A stretch of DNA of 37,619 nt from SW-9-67-25 sp964623735 (GTDB lineage Archaea > Halobacteriota > Halobacteria > Halobacteriales > Haloarculaceae), in NCBI GenBank assembly GCA_964623735.1, contig CAZUVE010000008.1, forward strand, positions 1-37,619. The letters are read 5' to 3'. The position numbers and the translations under genes are program-made. Positions 31,619 through 37,619 of this stretch are shown one piece after another (the stretch's first letter is position 1; each line of letters begins with the position of its first letter). The notes beneath the pieces are model-generated. The model made no database searches. It saw only the letters and a list, made by a program, of their open reading frames with translations, and had not been told where the DNA came from.

Positions 31619-33565
31619 TCAGTTGTCGGGACGGAACTCCAGTGCCTCTTCACGCGTGATGCCGCGTTCCCACGGCGGGACGTACTCCGAATTCTCGTTC
31701 AGGCAGTCGAAGTCCTCTGGTTGTGGCAGCTCACCCTGTGGCCACCGCGGTGAGAGGTCCTTGTCCGGCGGGTAGTGCAACTCGCCGTTGTCGTCCCAGG
31801 CCCATCCCGCGTCTTCGAGAACCGAGCGTGCGTGGTCGATGTCTCCGGAAGCGTCTGCCGGGAATTTGAGCCACTCCTCGGGGTTGTCCGGGTGATTCGG
31901 GTGGTTGGTCGGGAGAACGACGTTGCCCAGGACTGCCTCCGGGTCGGACGCGCCCCGGACCCCCACCTCGTTGAGCAACTCGCGGTCGAACGAGGACGCA
32001 ATCGCCTCGCGGAACTCCTGGAACTGGCAGGGTGGATACGAGTTCTGTGGGAAAAGCGGCATCGGTGTGAACGCGGAGATCGTTTGCGTTTCCGCGTTGG
32101 ACATCTCGTCTTCGATCCGAGCAATGGAAGCGATCGACGTCTCGACGAGCACATCGATCTCTCCGCCGAGGAACGACTGGACCGCGGTGGACGGGTCTGC
32201 AAAGCCCTGCAGCGTCACAGTCGACTCTGGCTCGACAACTGGGTGATTGTCGACAGGGATGGCTTCCAGGAACGAACCGGCCTCAAACTCCCCGATTTCG
32301 AACGGCCCCGACGAGACGTGCGGATCAGGCTGCCACGATCCGGGGTCGTCAACTCCGCCCTGCTCGCGGATGGCGTCCTCGCTCACGATCCCCCACTTCG
32401 ACAACTCGCGCGTGAGAAACGGCGGGTTCGCCGACTCGAGATTGAATACGACAGTCGTGTCGTCCGGCGTTTCGATCCCTTCGATTCCGAACTCCGCAAC
32501 GTTGGTGAAAACGTCCCTGTTGTCCTGGATCCAGTTTATCGTGAACCTGACGTCGCTGGATTGGATCGGATCGCCGTTAGAGAACGTTATGTCGTCTTTC
32601 AGGGTGACCGTGAGTTCTCTTCCCTCGTCTGCCAACTCGAAATCGTCCGCGAGGGCAGGCCGCCAGTCCAAGTTCTCGTCGTACACGAACAGCGGCGTCC
32701 GAAACATCCGGTTGTGGATGGTCTGTGCTTCGGTCGCCGTCAGGATCATGTGATTGGTCGTTTCGAGCGTCTCTGCCAGCACGCTCGCAGTGTAGCTGTC
32801 ACCGTCGGCCGACGAAGTCTTCCCGAAAACGATCGGGTTCGTTCTGGAGACGCCGCCCTGCCCGACGCCTCCTGGATTGACAGTGTCGGTGTTGAACGCG
32901 CCAGAAATCGTCAACGGCAGGACCGGGATCATCAACTGCTCGTGGGACATAACGGCCAGTGCCCTGTTGATGTGCGCCTGGCGGTTTTCCGGGTTCGGTG
33001 CCGTCTGCTGCCAGAACACCTGATCGGTGTACTGGGTGTTCGCGATGTTCCCCAGGTTGTCCCCGGGCTGATCTCCAGCCATCTCGATGGAGTTGCGCCG
33101 GAGCAGTCCCTGCGGGTCCAAACGGTCGGGAGCAGCCCCGTGGCTTATGAAGTTGAGATGCATCGTCCGCTCGTCGCCGTACACGTCCTCGGTCAGCGAC
33201 ACACCGTCTCCCGGGGTGATATTGTGGTTGAGTATCCCAAGTTCCTCGAAGAACCCCGTGAACGTGGGCATCGTCGCTTCCCAAAACGGCGTTTCTGCGC
33301 TACCGGTGATGTACCGGCTCTCGAGCGTTCCGAGGCGCTCCCCGAGTTCTCCGCTCGATCCATCGCCACCGCTATCTCCGTCACCGCTATCTCCGTCACC
33401 GCTATCTCCGTCACCGGTATCCCCGCTACCGCCCCCGTCGCCGCCCCCACCGAGTAGGCTACTACAACCTGCGACGCCCGCCGAACCGGCTATTCCGAGT
33501 GTTTGAAGAACTTTGCGACGGGCGACATGATCTTGGCTATCCGCTCGTTTGTTACTCTCCGGCAT
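31619..33565 (-). CDS. dppA: ABC transporter substrate-binding lipoprotein (SBP family 5), apparently circularly permuted
   Basis: 648 aa. Tat lipoprotein signal with RR at 16-17 and lipobox VAGC (C34), then a Gly/Asp/Ser linker. The order of family-5 segments is reversed. The first half (about 75-240) carries what is normally C-terminal: GFFEELGI, ISHGAAPDRLDPQGLLR, DNLGNIANTQYTDQ and ENRQAHINRALAVMSHEQLMIPVLPLT. The second half starts with what is normally N-terminal: FVYDENLDWRPALADDFEL, LKDDITFSNGDPIQSSDVRFTINW, SSGPFEIGEFEAG and FREAIASSFDRELL, and stops after VLEDAGWAWDDNGELHYP. TATA ATTTATTC lies about 29 bp before the ATG. It binds peptides or oligosaccharides for DppBCDF. Confidence 0.85.
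   Translation of the reverse strand: MPESNKRADSQDHVARRKVLQTLGIAGSAGVAGCSSLLGGGGDGGGSGDTGDGDSGDGDSGDGDSGGDGSSGELGERLGTLESRYITGSAETPFWEATMPTFTGFFEELGILNHNITPGDGVSLTEDVYGDERTMHLNFISHGAAPDRLDPQGLLRRNSIEMAGDQPGDNLGNIANTQYTDQVFWQQTAPNPENRQAHINRALAVMSHEQLMIPVLPLTISGAFNTDTVNPGGVGQGGVSRTNPIVFGKTSSADGDSYTASVLAETLETTNHMILTATEAQTIHNRMFRTPLFVYDENLDWRPALADDFELADEGRELTVTLKDDITFSNGDPIQSSDVRFTINWIQDNRDVFTNVAEFGIEGIETPDDTTVVFNLESANPPFLTRELSKWGIVSEDAIREQGGVDDPGSWQPDPHVSSGPFEIGEFEAGSFLEAIPVDNHPVVEPESTVTLQGFADPSTAVQSFLGGEIDVLVETSIASIARIEDEMSNAETQTISAFTPMPLFPQNSYPPCQFQEFREAIASSFDRELLNEVGVRGASDPEAVLGNVVLPTNHPNHPDNPEEWLKFPADASGDIDHARSVLEDAGWAWDDNGELHYPPDKDLSPRWPQGELPQPEDFDCLNENSEYVPPWERGITREEALEFRPDN
33371..33415 (-). 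repeat. 15-bp tandem repeat, three copies, in the lipoprotein linker
   Basis: Three exact units of GCTATCTCCGTCACC (plus strand) encode a repeating Gly/Asp/Ser linker after the lipobox. This is slippage-prone low-complexity DNA. Confidence 0.8.
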
Positions 33566-34013
33566 GCAATACAACGTATCGCACCACCAGAATAAATCTT
33601 TCGGAGAAACATCAAATATTTTTCACAACGTAGCGAAAGTGGCTACGGCCCTACGGTCGAGCGTCATTTCGTGTATTCCGACGCACCGAATGTTAGACAG
33701 TGATTACGGCTTGTCGACAAACCGGCTCCCGGTCTGATAGTGATTGATGTAAGTCATTGCCGGATCGACCGCACGACAGCGTACAGTCGGACCGGTAAAC
33801 AGTCACACCAATCAGTATGAAACGGGCATTCTGTAGTAGACCACGTCTATCGTACCCGGAAGACACCTGCTGGATCCGCAAGCAGATTTCGATGGCGGCA
33901 CGATTATCGGACGTAACCGTACTTCTCCGACGAGATGGCCTAACCGTAGGGGTTGTGGCCTGGTTTCGCTACGCTACTGAAGAACGGCCGACGAACGGTG
34001 GGGTGCTGAACAG
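33566..34013. other. Gap between the binding-protein and uronate dehydrogenase-like genes
   Basis: It contains the binding-protein promoter (ATTTATTC, about 33590-33597), an AT-rich patch (ATCAAATATTTTTC) and family A element 33735-33820. 33821-34013 shows no credible gene. Confidence 0.5.
33735..33820. repeat. Palindromic element family A
   Basis: Left TGATAGTGATTGATGTAAG, right CACACCAATCAGTATGA. The inner stem is CGACCGCACG/CGTACAGTCG (8 of 10 pairs). The right half is nearly identical to element 35013-35096, so the two are recent relatives. Confidence 0.8.
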
Positions 34014-34835
34014 TCACTCCGGGGGTGCGTTCCATTCTTCACCGTTGTCTTCCGGTTCGTAATCGAGAACGGCTCTGGCATGATCGATATCGAACCAGCG
34101 CCGGTCGTTATCGCTGACACCATAGAAGATGTCGAATTCGACGTCCTCGTCGGTGAGACACTGTTCGACCATGTGGGCGTGGTCGCGTCTGGACTGCCAC
34201 ATGGCCTTCATTCGGGCTACCATCTCATTGTACTCCTGGCTTCCTCGCTGCCACTCGCCGTTGTCGACCCCTCTCTCGGCGTCACCGTACGGATGATCGT
34301 ACTCGCTGTGGCGCACACTTGCCAGTCGGAGGGCGTAGAATCGCTTTGGATACTCGTAATTCTCGACGTAGAACCGGCCGAGGTCCTCACCGAGGGACTT
34401 CGAGGATCCATAATACGAATCCGGACGGCGTGGATCAGTATGATCGACGGTGAGGTCGAACTCCGGGTAGTAAATGTCTGGTGCGTTGTCGAGTTCGTAC
34501 ATCCCCACCACGTGGTTCGTCGAGGCGAAGACGAACGTTTCGACCTCGTTTACGCGCGCCGCCTCTAGTGTATTGTACATCCCGATAATGTTGTTCTCGA
34601 GGATTTCCGACCAGGTCCCGTCGGTTTCGGGGTAACCGGCGAGATGATACACCGCGTCTTTTTTTTCGAAGACGGGTCGGATGGCCTCGTAATCAGACAC
34701 GTCCGCCTGGATCGTCTCGTACTCGTTGCTGTCTGCCCGGTCCAAGTACGTGAACTCGTAGTTTTCCCTGTGAGCGAGGTGATCGATTATCGCCGTTCCG
34801 ACTCGGCCGTGTGCACCGGTCAAAAGCACATCCAT
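34014..34835 (-). CDS. Uronate dehydrogenase-like NAD-dependent SDR
   Basis: 273 aa. Extended SDR: TGAHGRVGTAI (6-16), YHLAG, catalytic S105 (FASTNH), Y142 and K146 (YYGSSKSLGEDL). The C-terminal block IFYGVSDNDRRWFDIDHARAVLDYEPED closely follows the uronate dehydrogenase pattern (VYGxSxNxRSWWDNDxA). The bacterial enzymes oxidise galacturonate or glucuronate to the aldarolactone. The ATG at 34835 is supported by ATTTTATTATTG about 27 bp upstream, so the longer upstream frame is rejected. It lies divergent from the GarR-like gene pair. Confidence 0.85.
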   Translation of the reverse strand: MDVLLTGAHGRVGTAIIDHLAHRENYEFTYLDRADSNEYETIQADVSDYEAIRPVFEKKDAVYHLAGYPETDGTWSEILENNIIGMYNTLEAARVNEVETFVFASTNHVVGMYELDNAPDIYYPEFDLTVDHTDPRRPDSYYGSSKSLGEDLGRFYVENYEYPKRFYALRLASVRHSEYDHPYGDAERGVDNGEWQRGSQEYNEMVARMKAMWQSRRDHAHMVEQCLTDEDVEFDIFYGVSDNDRRWFDIDHARAVLDYEPEDNGEEWNAPPE

Positions 34836-35206
34836 GCTGTAGCCGCACAAGTGAACAATAATAAAATTTTCGTTGACACGGGCTCTCACAGATGGCTGCT
34901 GGTGTTCGATGCCCGTATTCAGGCAGATCAGGGGCGTGGTGTCGGCCTGCCGGACAGGCCTCCCGTCTGTGTCACGAGGCCGATCATTGGCGTAGGGCCC
35001 GAGTTACTGGATTGATACTTTGATGGGAGTTGTTACCGGATCGACCGCACGACAGCGTACGGTTGGACCGGTAAACAGTTACACCAATCACTATCAGGTA
35101 GTTTCACAGCAGCCTCGATTCTCCCTCGGACGAGTGATTTCCCCGTCGATTGTCGGTCGGCAGCGCAGACAGATATATACCGCTCTTGCTCTCAGTACCA
35201 CACGCC
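34836..35206. other. Divergent intergenic region, uronate dehydrogenase-like and garR-like genes
   Basis: It holds the minus-strand promoter near 34862, family A element 35013-35096, and AGATATATAC (35171-35180), a strong TATA box 31 bp before the ATG at 35207. No gene seen. Confidence 0.55.
35013..35096. repeat. Palindromic element family A
   Basis: The left arm is worn (TGATACTTTGATGGGAGTTG). The right TTACACCAATCACTATCA and inner CGACCGCACG/CGTACGGTTG match copy 33735-33820 closely. Confidence 0.75.
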
Positions 35207-36121
35207 ATGTCTACTAAGACACTCGGATTTATCGGACTCGGAATCATGGGCCTACCGATGGCCAAGAACCTCCTGGACGCAGGGTACGATGTCGTCGGAT
35301 ACAACCGATCGGACGAACCGACTGCAAGACTTGTTGAGTCCGGTGGGAGGGGCGGCGACTCCCCCGCTGGAGTGGCAGAACGGAGCGATGTCGTGTTGCT
35401 TTGCCTGCCGGACTCGCCTGACGTCGAAAACGTGGTCCTCGGCGAAGGTGAGGAAACGAACCCGCTTTTCGAGGGGCTCAGCCAGGGGATGACCGTGATC
35501 GACCACTCGACGATCTCGCCTACGGTCGCCGAACGCGTCGCCGGTCGTCTCGAGGAGTTGGGTGTTGCGACCCTCGATGCCCCGATATCTGGCGGGGAGA
35601 GTGGCGCCGTCGAGGGGACGCTATCGATTATGGTCGGTGGGGACCGCAAAGCACTCGACGAACAGATGGATGTCCTCGAGGTGATGGGCGAGACGATTAC
35701 CCACTGCGGCCCGAGCGGCACGGGCCAAACGACGAAAGCCTGCAACCAGATCGTCGTCGCAGCACAGATGGTGGGCGTGAGTGAAGCGATTGTCTTCGCA
35801 GACAACGCCGGTGCGAATCTCGAGGCTGTCGTCGACGCTATCAGTGGGGGTGCTGCCGGCTGCTGGACCCTCGATAACCGCGCACCGACAATGATTCGAG
35901 GGGAGTTCGACCCCGGCTTCTTTGCGGAGTATCAGTACAAAGACCTCCGGATTGCGACCGACGCCGGGGAGGAATTCGGCTCACCGATGCCCCAGGCGTC
36001 TCTCGCTCACGAGCTCTACAAAACGATGGTGGAAAACGGTATGGGTCGGGACGACAATTCTGGTGTCCAGCAGGTTCTCGAGATGATGTCGGGGTCTGAG
36101 GCACGCGTCACCGACGACTGA
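35207..36121 (+). CDS. garR: Beta-hydroxyacid dehydrogenase, tartronate semialdehyde reductase type
   Basis: 304 aa. Rossmann GLGIMGLPMA (10-19), NRS after beta-2, substrate motif DAPISGG (124-130) and catalytic K177 with N180 (TTKACNQ), plus DLRIATDAGEEFGSPMP. All hallmark residues of the GarR/GlxR/HIBADH family are present. Tartronate semialdehyde reductase reduces the HpcH/HpaI aldolase product to D-glycerate; 3-hydroxyisobutyrate dehydrogenase activity is an alternative. ATG 35207 is 31 bp after a strong TATA box. The stop codon is the first triplet of a perfect family A terminus. Confidence 0.93.
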   Translation: MSTKTLGFIGLGIMGLPMAKNLLDAGYDVVGYNRSDEPTARLVESGGRGGDSPAGVAERSDVVLLCLPDSPDVENVVLGEGEETNPLFEGLSQGMTVIDHSTISPTVAERVAGRLEELGVATLDAPISGGESGAVEGTLSIMVGGDRKALDEQMDVLEVMGETITHCGPSGTGQTTKACNQIVVAAQMVGVSEAIVFADNAGANLEAVVDAISGGAAGCWTLDNRAPTMIRGEFDPGFFAEYQYKDLRIATDAGEEFGSPMPQASLAHELYKTMVENGMGRDDNSGVQQVLEMMSGSEARVTDD

Positions 36122-36196
36122 TAGTGACTGCTGTAAGTCATTTCGGTATCGACCGCCGACGTCGTGCGGTCGATTCGGCACTGACATACAGCAATG
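36119..36196. repeat. Palindromic element family A starting in the garR-like stop codon
   Basis: Left TGATAGTGACTGCTGTAAG, right TGACATACAGCAATGA. The inner stem ATCGACCGC/GCGGTCGAT is perfect. The first three bases are the stop codon of the upstream gene. Confidence 0.85.
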
Positions 36197-36317
36197 AAAC
36201 CCGGTTCCAACAGGGAGTCTGTCGCGGTTAAAGACTGTTCCCGGACAGTCGATCGGGACGCCTCAGAAATTCCAACAAGCGTCTGGCAACGACAGTACTG
36301 CACGCGGGCACGGACAG

Positions 36318-36358
36318 TCGATACATTTAGTACTGTGGGCTGAGACGGTGTGGGTGTT
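36318..36358 (+). promoter_or_regulatory. Promoter of the second beta-hydroxyacid dehydrogenase
   Basis: ATACATTTAGTAC (36321-36333) is AT-rich and lies about 33 bp before ATG 36359 or 24 bp before an in-frame GTG at 36350, so the start is ambiguous by three codons. Confidence 0.4.
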
Positions 36359-37225
36359 ATGGAAGAAATCGGGCTTATCGGCGTTGGAGAAGCAGGTGCG
36401 AGGTTCGCGGACTGGTTGATGGAGGCGGGCTACGGTGTCACCTGTTACGATCGAGGACACCAGATTGACTACGCCGAGAAACAGGGAGCCACCATCGTCC
36501 CGACACGCGCCGAAGTTGCAGAGCGGACGGACGCAATTGTTCTTTCCGTGACTGGCTCGTCGAACGTTGAAACGATAATGGAAGGGGACGACGGTCTTTT
36601 GAATGTCGCCGAGTCCGGACAGATCATTCTGGATACGTCGACAATCAAAGTGTCGACGGCAGTAAAATACCAGCAAAGATGCGCCGAGGCAGACATTCAC
36701 TGGGTCAGTGCTCCGTGGACATCGAATGCACCGTCCGGCGGACTGATTATGTTTCCCGGCGGCGACGACGCGAGTATCGAGGCAGCGAGCGAGGTAATCG
36801 AGGCGTGCAGTACCCGACACTACCGTTTCGATGACGTCGAGAAGACGATGGTGTTCAAGTATCTCATGCAGATCCGGTACGCTGCCCGGATCGCAATCGA
36901 CGCGGAGATCGTCGAAATCGCGAACACAGTCGGGTTCGACGCCGAACCGCTCAACTCGGTTCTGGGGATGGATCTTGACGAGGCGCTGTTTACCGGCGAG
37001 TACGCCCAAGACGGCGAAGGCCTGAGTGCACTGGATTCCTGGGACAAAGATCTGGGGTACGCTGTTGAGTATGGCCACGGAACGGGGGCACAGAAAGACG
37101 GCGTCGCGATGCCACTCACGTCGATGGTTCATGAAGTGTACAAACACGGGAACCGGGTTGCCGAACCTGACGAACGACACGCTGCTGCTATTGCTCGGTA
37201 CTGGCAAGCGCTAAATCGAAGCTGA
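36359..37225 (+). CDS. Divergent beta-hydroxyacid dehydrogenase paralogue
   Basis: 288 aa from ATG 36359 (GTG 36350 possible). The Rossmann motif is GVGEAGARFADWL, with E-A in place of the usual I/N-M before the second glycine. The substrate motif DAPVSGG is replaced by SAPWTSNAPSGG, containing a five-residue insertion. K167 (MVFKYLMQ) can serve as the catalytic Lys, but the partner Asn three residues on is absent. The C-terminal KDLGYAVEYGHGTGAQKDGVAMPL keeps the family shape. It may reduce a different 2-hydroxy/2-oxo acid, or have lost activity. It lies 240 bp after the canonical paralogue with its own promoter. Confidence 0.85.
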   Translation: MEEIGLIGVGEAGARFADWLMEAGYGVTCYDRGHQIDYAEKQGATIVPTRAEVAERTDAIVLSVTGSSNVETIMEGDDGLLNVAESGQIILDTSTIKVSTAVKYQQRCAEADIHWVSAPWTSNAPSGGLIMFPGGDDASIEAASEVIEACSTRHYRFDDVEKTMVFKYLMQIRYAARIAIDAEIVEIANTVGFDAEPLNSVLGMDLDEALFTGEYAQDGEGLSALDSWDKDLGYAVEYGHGTGAQKDGVAMPLTSMVHEVYKHGNRVAEPDERHAAAIARYWQALNRS

Positions 37226-37295
37226 TCTCCGTGGCTGCCGCCAACCTGCCCCGGAGGGGCGATTGTTCGAATCCAGCGGCGGCTCGTACCGATCG
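37223..37295. repeat. Possible diverged palindromic element starting in a stop codon
   Basis: TGATCTCCGTGGCTGCC at the stop and GGCTCGTACCGATCG at the far end pair loosely, with GCCGCC/GGCGGC and an inner CCCCGGAGGGG. Size and position fit the family, but the sequence match is weak. Confidence 0.3.
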
Positions 37296-37302
37296 CTCCG
37301 AG

Positions 37303-37376
37303 CCGTGACTACTGTAACTGTGTCCCGGTAGAGCGCCGTCGTGCGGTCGGTCCGGAGGTGACCGACAGCAATCGGT
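37303..37376. repeat. Palindromic element family A (degenerate)
   Basis: Left GTGACTACTGTAACTGTG, inner GCCGTCGTGCGGTC, right ACCGACAGCAATCGG. Confidence 0.6.
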
Positions 37377-37410
37377 CCCGTCCGAGCGTCCCGGGTCATA
37401 CTGTCGGTTC

Positions 37411-37491
37411 TGATACTGCCGGCTATAGGCACGCGAGCAGTGTCGGCATCCGGTGGGGAATCTCTCCACGTGGTTACAGCCGACAGTATCG
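37411..37491. repeat. Palindromic element family B
   Basis: Left TGATACTGCCGGCTATA, right TTACAGCCGACAGTATC. The inner stem is worn (GCATCCGGTGGGGA). It is preceded by a lone terminus fragment CATACTGTCGGTTC (37397-37410). Confidence 0.75.
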
Positions 37492-37498
37492 GGAGCGC

Positions 37499-37582
37499 TC
37501 ATACTGCCGGCTGTAACTGTTTTAAGATATCCGCGACCCCGGGGTCGCGAAATTCTTTACAGACTTACAGCCGGCAGTATCA
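37499..37582. repeat. Palindromic element family B, near-perfect copy
   Basis: Left TCATACTGCCGGCTGTAA, right TTACAGCCGGCAGTATCA. The inner stem CGCGACCCC/GGGGTCGCG is perfect and the arms are perfect over 16 bp. This is the best consensus for family B. The rest of the gap 37226-37619 is non-coding. Confidence 0.9.
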
Positions 37583-37619
37583 GTCGTCGGCCGCACGGAC
37601 TGTCGTCTCACGCGGGGAC

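Noticed and set aside
31775..33457. A 560-codon open frame on the plus strand
   Set aside because: It is antisense to the binding-protein gene, which has a clear signal peptide and family motifs.
37303..37582. CRISPR array
   Set aside because: Repeated units are palindromic, diverged and not separated by uniform spacers; no cas genes.
1..37619. tRNA or rRNA genes
   Set aside because: I found no cloverleaf with a TTCGA loop and acceptor stem, and no rRNA-like sequence; TTCGAA hits are isolated.

Overview
The window comes from a haloarchaeon (class Halobacteria; genus not determinable by eye). The DNA is GC-rich, the proteins are acidic, and two extracellular binding proteins carry twin-arginine plus lipobox signals followed by low-complexity Gly/Asp linkers. 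Most genes have an AT-rich TATA-like box about 25-31 bp before the start codon and no Shine-Dalgarno, which fits leaderless archaeal transcription.

Layout. (1) 1-10.4 kb is a chromosomal block dominated by a MoxR/DUF58-type membrane system. It holds a left-truncated secreted protein (minus strand), a divergent DUF58 - membrane protein - coiled-coil membrane protein operon (1791-4646), a tiny zinc-finger protein, a 2H phosphoesterase, a YIP1-like and a SpoIIM-like membrane protein, and a minus-strand operon of a 91-aa membrane protein, a DUF4350 protein and a MoxR ATPase (10402-8072). (2) 10.9-37.2 kb is an accessory catabolic region: an IclR regulator, a zinc alcohol dehydrogenase, a complete TRAP transporter, an enolase-superfamily dehydratase, a HAD hydrolase, an HSL-type esterase, an EamA permease, a second IclR divergent from an HpcH/HpaI aldolase, a thioredoxin-fold protein, a dipeptide/oligosaccharide-type ABC transporter, a uronate-dehydrogenase-like SDR and two GarR-like beta-hydroxyacid dehydrogenases.

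How the genes may work together. Uronate dehydrogenase-like, aldarate dehydratase-like (enolase superfamily), HpcH/HpaI aldolase and tartronate-semialdehyde reductase-like proteins form, on paper, an oxidative uronate to aldarate to pyruvate plus glycerate route. It is served by TRAP and ABC importers and by two IclR regulators. Substrate identities are inferred, not shown.

Most unusual content. Intergenic spaces, mainly in the accessory region, carry about 25 copies of ~75-90 bp nested-palindrome elements. I sort them into family A (outer arms like TGATAGTGATTGCTGTAA, inner stem CGACCGCACG/CGTGCGGTCG), family B (outer arms TGATACTGCCGGCTGTAA, inner stem around CCCCGGGG) and a non-palindromic family C with the same TGATAGTG start. 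Stems are kept while their sequences change, so structure appears to be conserved. In six genes the element's terminal TGA is exactly the stop codon. A second unusual item is the ABC binding protein, whose two sequence halves appear in reversed (circularly permuted) order.
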